From Pseudoalteromonas lipolytica (GTDB lineage: Bacteria > Pseudomonadota > Gammaproteobacteria > Enterobacterales > Alteromonadaceae): a DNA stretch of 64,000 nucleotides. Where the stretch lies: the NCBI RefSeq assembly GCF_001306915.1, contig NZ_LJTC01000013.1, forward strand, positions 62,001 through 126,000, read 5' to 3'. The notes below the pieces were generated by a model. It was not told the origin of the DNA, made no database searches, and worked only from the letters and a program-made list of their open reading frames with translations. Numbering within the stretch: the stretch's first letter is position 1; the number at the start of each line of letters is the position of its first letter. This document shows positions 1 through 9,164 of the stretch, piece after piece. Made by a program: the position numbers and the translations under genes.

Positions 1-1690
1 CTATGACCAAATATTTACGGCTCACGGGGTGATCATGATCATCTTTATGGCGATGCCGTTTATGATTGGTTTAATGAACATCATTTTACCTCTACAAATT
101 GGTGCCCGTGATGTTGCATTCCCATTCTTAAATAACCTTAGCTTTTGGTTAACTGCTGGCGGTGCAATCCTAATCAATATCTCATTATTCTTTGGTGAGT
201 TTGCGAAAACGGGTTGGGTGGCCTATCCACCGTTGTCAGAGTTGTCATTCAGTCCAGGTGTCGGGGTCGATTATTATATATGGGCCTTGCAGATATCCGG
301 CTTGGGTACCTTATTAACATCGGTAAACTTCTTAGCGACTGTATTTAAAATGCGTGCACCAGGCATGACATTAATGAAAATGCCTATTTTTACTTGGGCA
401 TGTACGTGGGCGAATATCTTAATTGCAGCATCGTTCCCAATTTTAACTGCTGTTCTGGCTATGTTAACGCTTGATCGTTATCTCGATTTCCACTTCTTCA
501 CGAATGAATTAGGTGGTAACGCGATGATGTACATCAACTTATTCTGGGCATGGGGTCACCCTGAAGTTTACATTCTGATCTTACCTGCGTTTGGTATTTT
601 CTCAGAAGTTATCTCAACGTTTGCTGGTAAACGCTTGTTTGGTTATAAGTCGATGGTTTACGCAAGTGGTGCAATTTCGATTTTAGGTTTTATCGTTTGG
701 CTTCATCACTTCTTTACTATGGGCTCAAGCGCTAACGTTAATGCCTTCTTTGGTGTTATGACCATGGTTATTGCGGTACCGACCGGGGTTAAGTTGTTTA
801 ACTGGTTATTCACTATGTATCGTGGTCGTTTACGTATTACTGTGCCTGTCCTTTGGACTTTAGGTTTTATGGTGACGTTCACTATCGGTGGTATGACCGG
901 CGTGTTACTTGCTATTCCTGGTGCTGACTACGTATTACACAACAGCTTATTCTTAATCGCTCACTTCCATAACACCATCATTGGTGGTGCGGTATTTGGT
1001 TATTTAGCTGGTTTTGCGTTTTGGTTCCCTAAAGCAATGGGCTTCAAACTTGACGAGAGCTGGGGCAGACGATCTTTTTGGTGCTGGTTAATTGGTTTCT
1101 TCGTGGCATTCATGCCGTTATACGTACTTGGTTTCTTAGGTATGACACGTCGCTTAAACCACACGAACAACCCTGATTGGAACATTTGGTTATACATTGC
1201 AGCTGGCGGTGCGGTGATCATTATGTTCGGTATCTTGTTCCAAGTTGTGCAACTTGTAGTAAGCTTCAAAAACCGCGAGCAACTTGATGATACAACGGGC
1301 GATCCGTGGAATGGTCATACTCTTGAGTGGGCATCTGCTTCACCTCCGCAGTACTACAACTTTGCGAAAATCCCTCATGTTGATGACATCGATGCGTGGA
1401 CAGACATGAAAGAGAAAGGCTTAGCTTACAAGCAAGAAGCCTCTTATAGCCCAATTCATATGCCAAAGAATACATCGGCAGGTGTATTAATGAGCGCAGC
1501 TTTAACAACCTTCTGTTTTGCCATGATCTGGCACATTTGGTGGCTTGCAGCCTTTGGTTTACTGGGTGCTATCGTGGTGTTCATCAAACGTTGTTACACC
1601 AGCGATGTTGATTACTACGTGCAACCAGATGAAATTGTTGAACTAGAAACGGCTCACAATACAGCCGCTACGAAGGAGGTGAATGCATGA
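1..1690 (+). CDS. cyoB: Cytochrome bo3 ubiquinol oxidase subunit I, 5' truncated by window edge
   Basis: Heme-copper quinol oxidase catalytic subunit of the inner membrane, reducing O2 with ubiquinol and pumping protons. The reading frame is open from base 2, so the true start lies before the window; about 562 of roughly 660 residues are visible. Diagnostic sites are all present: the CuB motif GHPEVY near nt 555, the second CuB pair HH near nt 703, the K-channel region TGVKLFNW near nt 782, and the heme-ligand motif AHFHN near nt 960. Many hydrophobic helices follow one another as expected. It overlaps cyoC by 4 bases (ATGA), so translation is probably coupled. The sequence closely follows Enterobacteria-type CyoB rather than aa3 cytochrome c oxidase, supported by the neighbours cyoC, cyoD and cyoE. 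Confidence 0.97.
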   Translation, partial: YDQIFTAHGVIMIIFMAMPFMIGLMNIILPLQIGARDVAFPFLNNLSFWLTAGGAILINISLFFGEFAKTGWVAYPPLSELSFSPGVGVDYYIWALQISGLGTLLTSVNFLATVFKMRAPGMTLMKMPIFTWACTWANILIAASFPILTAVLAMLTLDRYLDFHFFTNELGGNAMMYINLFWAWGHPEVYILILPAFGIFSEVISTFAGKRLFGYKSMVYASGAISILGFIVWLHHFFTMGSSANVNAFFGVMTMVIAVPTGVKLFNWLFTMYRGRLRITVPVLWTLGFMVTFTIGGMTGVLLAIPGADYVLHNSLFLIAHFHNTIIGGAVFGYLAGFAFWFPKAMGFKLDESWGRRSFWCWLIGFFVAFMPLYVLGFLGMTRRLNHTNNPDWNIWLYIAAGGAVIIMFGILFQVVQLVVSFKNREQLDDTTGDPWNGHTLEWASASPPQYYNFAKIPHVDDIDAWTDMKEKGLAYKQEASYSPIHMPKNTSAGVLMSAALTTFCFAMIWHIWWLAAFGLLGAIVVFIKRCYTSDVDYYVQPDEIVELETAHNTAATKEVNA

Positions 1691-2322
1691 GTAGCATTTC
1701 TGCAGGACTCGACACCTTAAACGGCGCACACGGTCATGTCGATGCACATGACCATGAGCACCACGATACAGGTGGTAACACCGTATTTGGTTTCTGGCTT
1801 TATCTTATGACTGACTGTTTGTTGTTTGCATCATTCTTTGCAACCTACGCAGTATTGTTCATGAACACTGCTGGCGGTGTGTCGGGTAAAGATATTTTTG
1901 AACTTGATTTTGTTGCGGTTGAAACCGCAGCTCTACTACTTAGTAGTATCACATTTGGCTTTGCGATGATCTCTGCTCACGGGCAGAAAAAGGCGGCTAC
2001 GTTAACTTGGTTGCTGGTTACCTTTGCCTTTGGTGCAGTGTTTATTGGTATGGAAGTGTACGAATTTCATCACCTAATTGCGCACGGTAATGGCCCTCAG
2101 CAAAGTGCCTTTTTAACATCGTTCTTCTCTTTAGTGGGCTTACATGGTCTTCACGTTACAGCGGGTCTTATTTGGATGACTGTCCTGATGATTGAAGTTG
2201 TGCGCCGTGGTTTAAACCCACAAACAGTGACACGCCTAAGTTGTTTAAGCTTATTCTGGCACTTCTTAGATGTGGTGTGGATCTGTGTATTTACCGTTGT
2301 TTATTTAATGGGAGCAATGTAA
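1687..2322 (+). CDS. cyoC: Cytochrome bo3 ubiquinol oxidase subunit III
   Basis: Non-catalytic membrane subunit of the bo3 oxidase, 211 residues, the usual size for CyoC. After a hydrophilic, His/Asp-rich head (about residues 14-30, several H and D) it carries five hydrophobic helices, and the family motif around [13 protein letters not shown] near residues 155-167. The start is fixed by the ATGA overlap with cyoB and an AAGGAGG-like site just upstream (nt 1673-1679). Its stop shares one base with the cyoD start (TAATG). Its place between cyoB and cyoD confirms the assignment. Confidence 0.96.
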   Translation: MSSISAGLDTLNGAHGHVDAHDHEHHDTGGNTVFGFWLYLMTDCLLFASFFATYAVLFMNTAGGVSGKDIFELDFVAVETAALLLSSITFGFAMISAHGQKKAATLTWLLVTFAFGAVFIGMEVYEFHHLIAHGNGPQQSAFLTSFFSLVGLHGLHVTAGLIWMTVLMIEVVRRGLNPQTVTRLSCLSLFWHFLDVVWICVFTVVYLMGAM

Positions 2323-2681
2323 TGAGTCACAGTGAATCACATGTAATTAATAACTTAGAAGTTCATGCACATAATGATCAATCACATGGCAGCGTTAAAG
2401 ACTATTTAATTGGTTTTCTACTGTCAGTGGTTTTAACGGCTATTCCATTTTGGGCTGTGATGAGTGGTTCGTTTTCTAAAACGACCACTGCATGGTGCAT
2501 CGTGAGCATGGCGGTTGTGCAAATTTGGGTGCATTTGAAATATTTCTTACACCTAAACTTCAAAACTGAAGACGGCAAGGCAAGTTCATTGTCGTTTATC
2601 TTTAGTGCTTTAATCATTGTAATGGTGGTTGGTTTGTCGGTGTGGATCATCTACGAATCGAACGCCATGATGATGTACTAA
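2322..2681 (+). CDS. cyoD: Cytochrome bo3 ubiquinol oxidase subunit IV
   Basis: Small accessory subunit of the bo3 oxidase, 119 residues, three predicted membrane helices, thought to help assemble the CuB site in this family. I chose the ATG at 2322, which overlaps the cyoC stop as TAATG; an in-frame start 81 bases further upstream would run inside cyoC and add an unrelated head. The N-terminus is rich in His (SHSESH, HAHNDQSH), then comes the family pattern HLKYFLHLNF in the second half. After its stop lies a 141-base gap holding a strong hairpin before cyoE. Confidence 0.95.
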   Translation: MSHSESHVINNLEVHAHNDQSHGSVKDYLIGFLLSVVLTAIPFWAVMSGSFSKTTTAWCIVSMAVVQIWVHLKYFLHLNFKTEDGKASSLSFIFSALIIVMVVGLSVWIIYESNAMMMY

Positions 2682-2710
2682 TAACAATTACTTTGTAATT
2701 GGTAAAAGAT

Positions 2711-2785
2711 TTACGAAAGGAGCTGGTTAGTCTGAGGTTGTGTCTCCAGTTCTTACAGTCTGTTACTAGCTAGTTTCTTTCGTAA
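2711..2785 (+). ncRNA. Long RNA hairpin in cyoD-cyoE gap
   Basis: Bases 2711-2731 can pair with 2765-2785 without interruption: 17 Watson-Crick and 4 G-U pairs, the outer nine (TTACGAAAG / CTTTCGTAA) being a perfect inverted repeat. The loop of 33 nt could hold smaller stems. There is no T-run after it, so it does not look like an intrinsic terminator. G-U pairs suggest that it acts as RNA, for example by processing or stabilising the cyo mRNA or tuning cyoE expression (inference). No known family recognised. Confidence 0.55.
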
Positions 2786-2822
2786 TATTGCGTTTGTGCT
2801 GAAAATTAGAGGAGTCGAGGAA

Positions 2823-3707
2823 GTGTTTCGACGTTATTTAAATGTCACTAAACCTGGCATTATCATGGGCAATTTGATCTCTGTCGCGGGGGGATTCTTG
2901 CTAGCCTCTCGCGGTGATATTGACCCATGGTTAATGATCGCAACCTTACTAGGGTTATCTTTAGTAGTGGCATCAGGATGCGCGATCAATAACGTGATTG
3001 ATCGTGATATTGATGTTGCTATGGCGCGCACTCGCAAACGCGTCACAGTAACTGGCGAAATGTCAGCAAAGGCGGCTATGGCACATGGCATCGTGCTTGG
3101 TGTTATTGGTTTCGGGTTATTAGCTGTGTATACCAACGTAGTGGCACTCTTATTTGCTACTTTTGGTTACGTCATCTACGTAGGTGTGTACAGCTTATAT
3201 ATGAAACGTCGTTCTGTGTACGGCACCTTTGTAGGAAGTTTATCTGGCGCAGTACCACCTGTAGTGGGTTATTGTGCCGTAACTGGGCAGTTTGATGCTG
3301 GTGCTGTGATTTTATTGGTTATGTTTAGTCTATGGCAAATGCCTCATTCATATGCAATTGCAATCTTTCGTTATAACGACTACCAAGCGGCCAGAATTCC
3401 TGTGTTACCAGTAGCGCAGGGGATCGAGAAGGCAAAGCATCACATTGTTTTATATATCGCCGTGTATGCGTTGGTTGTGATGTTATTAACCATTAGTGGT
3501 TATACAGGTTTAGCCTTTATGGCTGTAGCTTGTACAACGAGTTTTTGGTGGTTGCTAATGGCGCTTCGTGGCTATCGTCGCAATATTGATGTAAGCGGCT
3601 GGGCGCGCCAAGTGTTTGCTTTTTCAATTGTAAACATCACGGTTTTGAGCATAGCTATGGCTTTAGATTACCATTCGGTAGCTCCACAGCTACTTGTTTT
3701 AACTTAG
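2823..3707 (+). CDS. cyoE: Protoheme IX farnesyltransferase (heme O synthase)
   Basis: UbiA-superfamily membrane prenyltransferase that adds a farnesyl group to heme B, making the heme O used by the bo3 oxidase. The allylic-diphosphate motif NNVIDRDID near residues 57-65 and the later [11 protein letters not shown] and [15 protein letters not shown] stretches are typical. I place the start at the GTG at 2823 (294 residues), giving an N-terminus ([12 protein letters not shown]) that matches the family and lies just after a GAGGAG/GAGG purine tract; another GTG at 2796 would add nine residues. It is the last gene of the cyo operon and is followed by a strong terminator. Confidence 0.93.
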   Translation: MFRRYLNVTKPGIIMGNLISVAGGFLLASRGDIDPWLMIATLLGLSLVVASGCAINNVIDRDIDVAMARTRKRVTVTGEMSAKAAMAHGIVLGVIGFGLLAVYTNVVALLFATFGYVIYVGVYSLYMKRRSVYGTFVGSLSGAVPPVVGYCAVTGQFDAGAVILLVMFSLWQMPHSYAIAIFRYNDYQAARIPVLPVAQGIEKAKHHIVLYIAVYALVVMLLTISGYTGLAFMAVACTTSFWWLLMALRGYRRNIDVSGWARQVFAFSIVNITVLSIAMALDYHSVAPQLLVLT

Positions 3708-3743
3708 AAAAAAGTTGCTAACATATCCCAATGTTACAGTAGC

Positions 3744-3778
3744 AAAGGCCCGGTTTTTTCTCCACCGGGCCTTTTTTC
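3744..3778 (+). terminator. Terminator of the cyo operon
   Basis: An 11-bp perfect stem (AAAGGCCCGGT at 3744-3754 with ACCGGGCCTTT at 3764-3774), a 9-nt loop and a T-run. It sits between the convergent cyoE and the HDAC-like gene and best serves the plus strand. Confidence 0.9.
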
Positions 3779-3788
3779 TTTGTTGTTT

Positions 3789-4697
3789 TTAAAATCGAGC
3801 AGCTTGCTCTACTACAATGCCATGACGAGCCGCTAAACGGCGATGGTCTTTATCATAACCACCACCAATCACGGTTGCGACAGGTACATTGTGTTCAAGG
3901 CAGCGTTTGAGAACTAAATGGTCGCGTTGTGCTATCCCTTGCCAGCTTATATCAAGTTTTCCTAAGCCATCTTGCTGCCATACATCTACACCTGCATCAT
4001 AAAGTACTAAGTCTGGGTTTAGGGTGTTTAATAAATAACTCAGCGTATCGTCAACAACGCCTAGGTATTCACTATCAGCGACATTCGGTGCTAAACCTAT
4101 ATCTAAATCGCTGGCTGATTTTCGAAACGGAAAATTCTTTTCACAGTGAATAGAGCAGGTATAAGCATAGGGCTGATGCGCCAGCATTGCTGCGGTACCA
4201 TCACCTTGATGAACATCTAAATCAAAAATAAGTATATTGGTTACTTCACCACTTTTTATCAGGGTTTCGCTGGTGAAAGCGAGGTCGTTTACCATGCAAT
4301 AGCCTGAGCCAAAATCAGTATGAGCATGATGAGTGCCACCCGCTAAGTGGCAAGCAATGCCATGTTTAAGAGCTAAACGTGCTGTTTGTAAGGTGCCCAG
4401 AGGCGCAGTAAAGGTACGTGCCATCAGCTCTTTTGACCAAGGTAAGCCAATACGGCGCATCGCTTTTTCATCTAAGCGGTTGTGCCAAAGGTCGTGGATA
4501 TAATTTTCGCAGTGCACTAACTCAAGGGGCTCAGGGCTGCCAAGCATCGGTTGAGTTAGGTTGTCATTTATTAATCCAAGACTTTGTACATGCTCATATA
4601 AATAAGCAAACTTACTCATCACAAAGCGATGGTTAGGATCGAAACTAAACGAGTAATTTGGATGATACACCAAGGGTAAGTGGGGATTTAACTGCAT
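3789..4697 (-). CDS. Histone deacetylase family (AcuC/APAH-like) hydrolase
   Basis: Zinc-dependent deacetylase-fold enzyme of 302 residues. Bacterial members remove acyl groups from small molecules such as acetylpolyamines or from proteins; the substrate here is unknown. The catalytic His pair lies in AGGTHHAH (H123, H124), and the zinc ligands are in FDLDVHQGDGTA (D161, H163) and YDAGVD (D238). There is no signal peptide, so it should be cytoplasmic. The ATG is followed by a full-length family N-terminus (LPLVYHPNYS). It converges on cyoE with a terminator between them. The 53-base gap to the upstream PilZ gene, which has the same orientation, could allow a two-gene transcript. Confidence 0.9.
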   Translation of the reverse strand: MQLNPHLPLVYHPNYSFSFDPNHRFVMSKFAYLYEHVQSLGLINDNLTQPMLGSPEPLELVHCENYIHDLWHNRLDEKAMRRIGLPWSKELMARTFTAPLGTLQTARLALKHGIACHLAGGTHHAHTDFGSGYCMVNDLAFTSETLIKSGEVTNILIFDLDVHQGDGTAAMLAHQPYAYTCSIHCEKNFPFRKSASDLDIGLAPNVADSEYLGVVDDTLSYLLNTLNPDLVLYDAGVDVWQQDGLGKLDISWQGIAQRDHLVLKRCLEHNVPVATVIGGGYDKDHRRLAARHGIVVEQAARF

Positions 4698-4750
4698 AGC
4701 TTATTAAATAGCTGAATTTGCTACAGCATAACGAATCTAACGGCAAATGT

Positions 4751-5116
4751 TTACTCTGGCGCGTGAATTAAATGAGCTAACTCGCGATGTAATAATGCCT
4801 CATCACCCAGATTTAGCTCAATCAATCGTTTTAAGTGAGTAATACTATCAATATCGATATGTTCGCAGCGAAGGCCTGCATGCTGATGCTCAACATGGCA
4901 CAGCTCCACTTGCATTTTAATCTCGATAGTTGACTCTGGCAGGGTAAAGATTAAGTCAGCTTTACTATGAATAGGCACTAAAAATGAATCACTTTTAGTA
5001 ATGAGCGCACCTTGCAAAGATAGATCAAGTAACTGACAGTGATAGTCGTTATCTTCGATACGAAGGACCGCAGGGCAAGAAAATAATACCCGCGAAAACT
5101 CTCTGCGTTCATTCAT
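4751..5116 (-). CDS. PilZ domain protein
   Basis: Small 121-residue single-domain protein expected to bind cyclic di-GMP. The two binding motifs are visible: RREFSR at residues 4-9 (RxxxR) and DLSLQG at residues 32-37 ([D/N]xSxxG). There are no membrane segments. Stand-alone PilZ proteins act as diguanylate effectors in motility or adhesion; which process it controls cannot be read from this context. A diguanylate cyclase gene lies about 7 kb away but is not linked in an operon. Confidence 0.9.
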   Translation of the reverse strand: MNERREFSRVLFSCPAVLRIEDNDYHCQLLDLSLQGALITKSDSFLVPIHSKADLIFTLPESTIEIKMQVELCHVEHQHAGLRCEHIDIDSITHLKRLIELNLGDEALLHRELAHLIHAPE

Positions 5117-5191
5117 AGCTGTATCTCCAACTTTAGTTACTTAATAGTATAGATCATAATGGAGTGAGTGATAGCAAAGCTTAATACAACA

Positions 5192-5217
5192 AAAAAGCCC
5201 CTGAGTAGGGGCTTTTT
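5192..5217 (-). terminator. Terminator downstream of ettA (bidirectional)
   Basis: A 10-bp perfect stem, AAAAAGCCCC (5192-5201) with GGGGCTTTTT (5208-5217), and a 6-nt loop. Read on the minus strand it follows ettA by 13 bases and ends in a T-run. Confidence 0.88.
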
Positions 5218-5230
5218 GAGTATCAGCTAA

Positions 5231-6904
5231 TTAGCCAATTTTTTTGTATTTAATACGCTTAGGTTGTGCCGCTTCTGCGCCTAAGGTTTTCTTCAACCAT
5301 TCTTCATACTCTGTGTAGTTACCATCGAAGAAGTTAATTTGGCCTTCGTCACGGTAATCAAGAATATGTGTAGCAATACGGTCAAGGAACCAACGGTCAT
5401 GCGAGATACACATTACACAGCCAGGGAACTCTAAAATAGCGTTCTCAAGTGCACGTAGTGTTTCAACGTCTAGGTCATTGGTTGGCTCATCCAGTAGTAA
5501 TACGTTGCCACCTGCTTTTAATAGCTTAGCTAGGTGTAAACGGTTGCGCTCACCACCTGATAGGTCTTTAACGAATTTTTGTTGGTCGTTACCTTTGAAG
5601 TTAAAGCGGCCAACATAGGCACGGCTTGGGAATTCAAAGTTACCAATTTTTAATACGTCTTGGCCGTTAGAGATTTCTTGGAAAACAGTGTTGCTTTCGT
5701 CCATGTCGCCACGGAACTGATCAACCGTTGCAAGCTCAACAGTGTCACCAACAATGATCTCACCACTATCTGGCGTTTCTTCACCACTTAGCATTTTGAA
5801 TAGCGTTGATTTACCCGCACCATTGGCACCGATAATACCTACGATAGCGCCTTTCGGCATTGCAAAGTTTAAGTCATCGATTAATACACGATCGCCAAAG
5901 CTCTTCTTCAGGCCTTTCACTTCGATAACTTGGTCACCTAAGCGTGGACCCGGTGGAATAAATAGTTCATTCGTTTCGTTACGCTTTTGGTAATCGTTTT
6001 GCTGAAGCTCAGAAAACTGTGCCATACGTGCTTTAGACTTAGCTTGACGGCCTTTCGGGTTTGAACGAACCCATTCAAGTTCTTGCGCGATTGATTTTTG
6101 ACGTGCTTTTTCAGATTTCTGTTCTTGTTGTAAACGTAAATCTTTTTGCTCAAGCCACGATGAGTAGTTACCTTCCCAAGGAATACCTTCACCACGGTCA
6201 AGCTCTAAAATCCAACCTGCTACGTTGTCTAAGAAGTAACGGTCGTGGGTTACAGCAACCACGGTACCTTCGTAGTCGTGTAAGAAGCGCTCTAACCAAG
6301 CAACTGACTCAGCATCTAAGTGGTTGGTTGGTTCGTCAAGAATAAGCATATCTGGTTTTTCAAGTAGTAAACGACAGATCGCAACACGGCGACGCTCACC
6401 ACCCGAAAGGTGTTCAATTTTTGCATCCCAAGGTGGAAGGCGTAATGCATCAGCTGCACGCTCTAACACGTTGTCGATATTGTGACCATCGTGTGCTTGG
6501 ATGATAGCTTCTAATTCGCCTTGCTCTTTCGCAAGTGCATCGAAGTCAGCACCTTCCATTGCATACTCGTTGTATACTTCATCAAGGCGGTTTAGTGCAT
6601 TTTTAACTTCGCTTACTGCTTCTTCTACTGTTTCGCGGACTGTTTTGCTTTCGTCTAGTACAGGTTCTTGCGGTAAGTAACCGATTTTAGTGCCTGGTTG
6701 AGGGCGAGCTTCACCTTCAAAGTCTTGGTCAACACCAGCCATAATGCGAAGTAACGTTGATTTACCTGCACCGTTTAGACCTAGCACACCAATTTTTGCG
6801 CCTGGGAAAAAGTGTAAAGAAATATCTTTTAAGATAGTGCGCTTAGGTGGCACAACCTTAGAAACTCGACTCATCGAGAATATAAACTTATCTGGTAACA
6901 CCAT
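5231..6904 (-). CDS. ettA: Energy-dependent translational throttle protein EttA (ABC-F ATPase)
   Basis: Cytoplasmic ABC-F protein that binds the ribosomal E site and gates the start of elongation according to ATP/ADP level. Two ABC cassettes are complete: the first with Walker A GLNGAGKST (about residues 42-50), signature LSGGERRR (about 166) and Walker B LILDEPTNHLD; the second with GANGAGKST, LSGGERNR and LLLDEPTNDLD, separated by a charged linker. The region VVPPKRTIL near the N-terminus and the tail AEAAQPKRIKYKKIG follow E. coli EttA closely. I use the ATG at 6904 (557 residues), preceded by GAAGG at suitable spacing; a TTG at 6919 would add five residues. It is divergent from metA. Confidence 0.95.
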   Translation of the reverse strand: MVLPDKFIFSMSRVSKVVPPKRTILKDISLHFFPGAKIGVLGLNGAGKSTLLRIMAGVDQDFEGEARPQPGTKIGYLPQEPVLDESKTVRETVEEAVSEVKNALNRLDEVYNEYAMEGADFDALAKEQGELEAIIQAHDGHNIDNVLERAADALRLPPWDAKIEHLSGGERRRVAICRLLLEKPDMLILDEPTNHLDAESVAWLERFLHDYEGTVVAVTHDRYFLDNVAGWILELDRGEGIPWEGNYSSWLEQKDLRLQQEQKSEKARQKSIAQELEWVRSNPKGRQAKSKARMAQFSELQQNDYQKRNETNELFIPPGPRLGDQVIEVKGLKKSFGDRVLIDDLNFAMPKGAIVGIIGANGAGKSTLFKMLSGEETPDSGEIIVGDTVELATVDQFRGDMDESNTVFQEISNGQDVLKIGNFEFPSRAYVGRFNFKGNDQQKFVKDLSGGERNRLHLAKLLKAGGNVLLLDEPTNDLDVETLRALENAILEFPGCVMCISHDRWFLDRIATHILDYRDEGQINFFDGNYTEYEEWLKKTLGAEAAQPKRIKYKKIG

Positions 6905-7069
6905 GAAAGGAGCCTTCAATTTATAAGAAAAATTAACAGCAAGTATTGTATACCCAAACTACCTCAAAATACAGAATTCAGCGTTTATGATAGGCTTAAT
7001 ATCAAGGTGTTATTTACTCAAAGAGTCATACATTTTAATTAATGACCACTCAGAAACACTACTTCATTT

Positions 7070-7093
7070 AGACATCTAAACATCTAGAGGTTG
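7070..7093 (+). promoter_or_regulatory. Tandem MetJ boxes upstream of metA
   Basis: Adjacent 8-bp units AGACATCT (7070-7077), AAACATCT (7078-7085) and AGAGGTTG (7086-7093) resemble the MetJ consensus AGACGTCT at about 7, 6 and 5 of 8 positions. Tandem 8-bp repeats are the hallmark of MetJ operators. The last unit overlaps the predicted -35 box of the metA promoter, fitting repression by MetJ with S-adenosylmethionine. Confidence 0.8.
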
Positions 7094-7118
7094 AAATTTC
7101 TAACTATCCGTTCATAAT
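7091..7118 (+). promoter_or_regulatory. Predicted sigma-70 promoter of metA
   Basis: TTGAAA (7091-7096) and CATAAT (7113-7118) are separated by 16 bases. The -35 hexamer overlaps the third MetJ-like unit, and the start codon follows 32 bases after the -10. Confidence 0.55.
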
Positions 7119-7150
7119 TAGCAGTCAGATAAGTATGCTCGGAGCCAGCT

Positions 7151-8098
7151 ATGCCCATTACAGTAAAAGATGAATTGCCTGCCATTGCAAAGTTACGTCA
7201 AGAAAACGTGTTTGTTATGCCAAAAAGTCGTGCTAAAACGCAAGAAATCCGCCCAATGCGTTTGGCCATCTTAAACTTAATGCCAAACAAAGTTGAAACC
7301 GAAGTGCAGTTTATTCGCTTGTTAGCAAACTCACCGCTGCAAGTTAATGTTGAGCTGTTGCGCTTAGATACCCATCGCACCAGTAGTAACTCTGAGCAGC
7401 ACATGGATACGTTTTATCGTTATTTTTCAGAGGTGAAAGATAATAACTACGATGCGATGATCATAACGGGCGCGCCGCTTGCTCATTTAGAGTATGACGA
7501 AGTTGCTTACTGGGAAGAACTAAAAGTTATTTTAGATTGGGCAGAGCAGCATGTGACGTCTACGCTGTTTTCGTGTTGGGCGGCCCATGCTGGGCTTTAT
7601 CACCACTATGGTCTCAAACGTGATCTGAAACCAAACAAACTCAGTGGCGTATTTACCCATAAAAGCTATTTTGACCATGCAGCGCTAACGCGTGGCTTTG
7701 ATGATACCTTTTTAGTGCCACATTCTCGTTATGGTCATATTGATATCGATAAGATCAATGCCTGCGAGGAGCTGGTGGTGTTAGCCGGATCAGAGCGAGT
7801 AGGTGCCTACTTAATTAAAAATAAATCAGGCAGCCAAGTGTATATTACTGGCCATCCAGAGTACGATGCTCATACTTTAAAAGGGGAGTATTTGCGGGAC
7901 CAAGAAAAATCAGCGGATGCACCTAAGCCAGAAAATTACTTCCCAGACGATAACCCTGACAACGAACCGTCGAAGACCTGGCAAAGCCATGCCTTTTTAT
8001 TGTTTTCGAATTGGTTAAACTATTATGTGTACCAAACTACACCGTATGATATTAACTTAGTTAGCCAAGATGTAAGGACTAACAACTATGCCGAGTAA
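7151..8098 (+). CDS. metA: Homoserine O-acyltransferase (probably succinyl)
   Basis: First step of methionine synthesis: acylation of homoserine, in the cytoplasm. The 315-residue length and sequence follow the MetA family. The catalytic Cys is C142 in SCWAAHAG and the His/Glu pair is H235 and E237 in GHPEYD; HSRY near residue 191 is also typical. Residue 111, at the end of ITGAPLA, is the position where family work found Gly in succinyl-CoA users and Glu in acetyl-CoA users. Ala is found here, which leaves room as Gly does and favours succinyl, but is not decisive. The gene overlaps the methionine synthase N-terminal gene by 11 bases and lies behind MetJ-like boxes, so it probably heads a met operon. 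Confidence 0.95.
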   Translation: MPITVKDELPAIAKLRQENVFVMPKSRAKTQEIRPMRLAILNLMPNKVETEVQFIRLLANSPLQVNVELLRLDTHRTSSNSEQHMDTFYRYFSEVKDNNYDAMIITGAPLAHLEYDEVAYWEELKVILDWAEQHVTSTLFSCWAAHAGLYHHYGLKRDLKPNKLSGVFTHKSYFDHAALTRGFDDTFLVPHSRYGHIDIDKINACEELVVLAGSERVGAYLIKNKSGSQVYITGHPEYDAHTLKGEYLRDQEKSADAPKPENYFPDDNPDNEPSKTWQSHAFLLFSNWLNYYVYQTTPYDINLVSQDVRTNNYAE

Positions 8099-9155
8099 TG
8101 CAGTGAATAAACGCGAACAATTAACCGAGGCGCTAAAAAAGCGAATTTTAATCCTCGATGGCGCGATGGGCACCATGATCCAAGAACATAAATTAGAAGA
8201 ACAGGATTATCGCGGTGAGCGCTTTAAAGACTGGCATGTACTCATTAAAGGTAATAACGATTTATTAAGCCTGACTCAGCCAAAAATCATTGCGGATATT
8301 CACCGTGCCTATTTAGAGGCGGGGGCTGATATCATCGAAACGAATACCTTTAATGCCACGACTATTTCGATGGAAGATTACGATATGGCGAGCCTTAGCC
8401 GCGAAATCAACCTCGAATCAGCGAAACTTGCACGCAGCGTCTGTGATGAGTTTGAAGCAAACGATCCTAGTAAACCGCGTTATGTAGCCGGTGTACTTGG
8501 ACCAACATCAAAAACCTGCTCTATCTCTCCAGATGTAAACGACCCGGGTTACCGTAATATCAACTTTGATAAGCTGGTGGCTGCGTATGTTGAGTCGACA
8601 CTGGCACTGATGGAAGGTGGTGCTGACCTTATTTTAATAGAAACCATCTTTGATACCCTTAATGCTAAAGCGGCTTCGTTTGCCGTAGAAGAAGCATTCG
8701 AGCAAGCTGGTCGTAGTTTACCTGTGATGATCTCAGGCACCATTACCGATGCCTCTGGCCGTACTTTATCAGGGCAAACCACAGAAGCATTTTATAACTC
8801 AATTCGTCATATTAAACCGCTATCAATCGGCCTTAACTGTGCCCTTGGCCCTGATTTACTGCGTCAATATGTTGAAGAGTTATCACGTGTTTGCGAAACC
8901 TTTACCTCGGTGCATCCCAATGCCGGTTTACCGAATGAGTTTGGTGAATATGATTTAGAAGCCCCTGAAATGGCAAAAGAAATTATCGACTGGGGTAAAT
9001 CTGGCTTTATTAATATTGTAGGTGGTTGTTGTGGCACCACACCGGCTCATATTAAGGCGTTTGCAAAAGGCCTGAGTGGTGTTAAGCCACGTCAATTGCC
9101 AGAGCTTGAAGTGCGTATGCGCTTATCGGGCCTTGAAGCGTGTAACTTAAACTAG
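8088..9155 (+). CDS. metH: Methionine synthase, homocysteine-binding half (split MetH)
   Basis: This gene encodes only the N-terminal homocysteine S-methyltransferase module of cobalamin-dependent methionine synthase, 355 residues. The TIM-barrel start [12 protein letters not shown] (residues 21-32) and the zinc cysteines C251 (GLNCALG) and C314/C315 (GGCCGTTP) are intact. It ends with [11 protein letters not shown], the linker that in E. coli MetH leads into the folate domain, then a stop. The rest of the enzyme is the next gene, nine bases downstream. The ATG at 8088 follows AAGGA at good spacing and overlaps metA, so translation is probably coupled. The two halves together equal a full MetH; they presumably work as a two-chain enzyme. 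Confidence 0.93.
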   Translation: MPSNAVNKREQLTEALKKRILILDGAMGTMIQEHKLEEQDYRGERFKDWHVLIKGNNDLLSLTQPKIIADIHRAYLEAGADIIETNTFNATTISMEDYDMASLSREINLESAKLARSVCDEFEANDPSKPRYVAGVLGPTSKTCSISPDVNDPGYRNINFDKLVAAYVESTLALMEGGADLILIETIFDTLNAKAASFAVEEAFEQAGRSLPVMISGTITDASGRTLSGQTTEAFYNSIRHIKPLSIGLNCALGPDLLRQYVEELSRVCETFTSVHPNAGLPNEFGEYDLEAPEMAKEIIDWGKSGFINIVGGCCGTTPAHIKAFAKGLSGVKPRQLPELEVRMRLSGLEACNLN

Positions 9156-9164
9156 GAAACCGAC

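Noticed and set aside
1000..1508. Minus-strand open frames inside cyoB
   Set aside because: They lie opposite a well conserved gene, show no ribosome sites or family motifs and are shadows.
2241..2321. An upstream extension of cyoD inside cyoC
   Set aside because: It would add 27 unrelated residues in another frame of cyoC; the TAATG overlap start fits the family.
4418..4636. Plus-strand open frame opposite the deacetylase-like gene
   Set aside because: Low-complexity shadow with no motif; the opposite strand has full catalytic residues.
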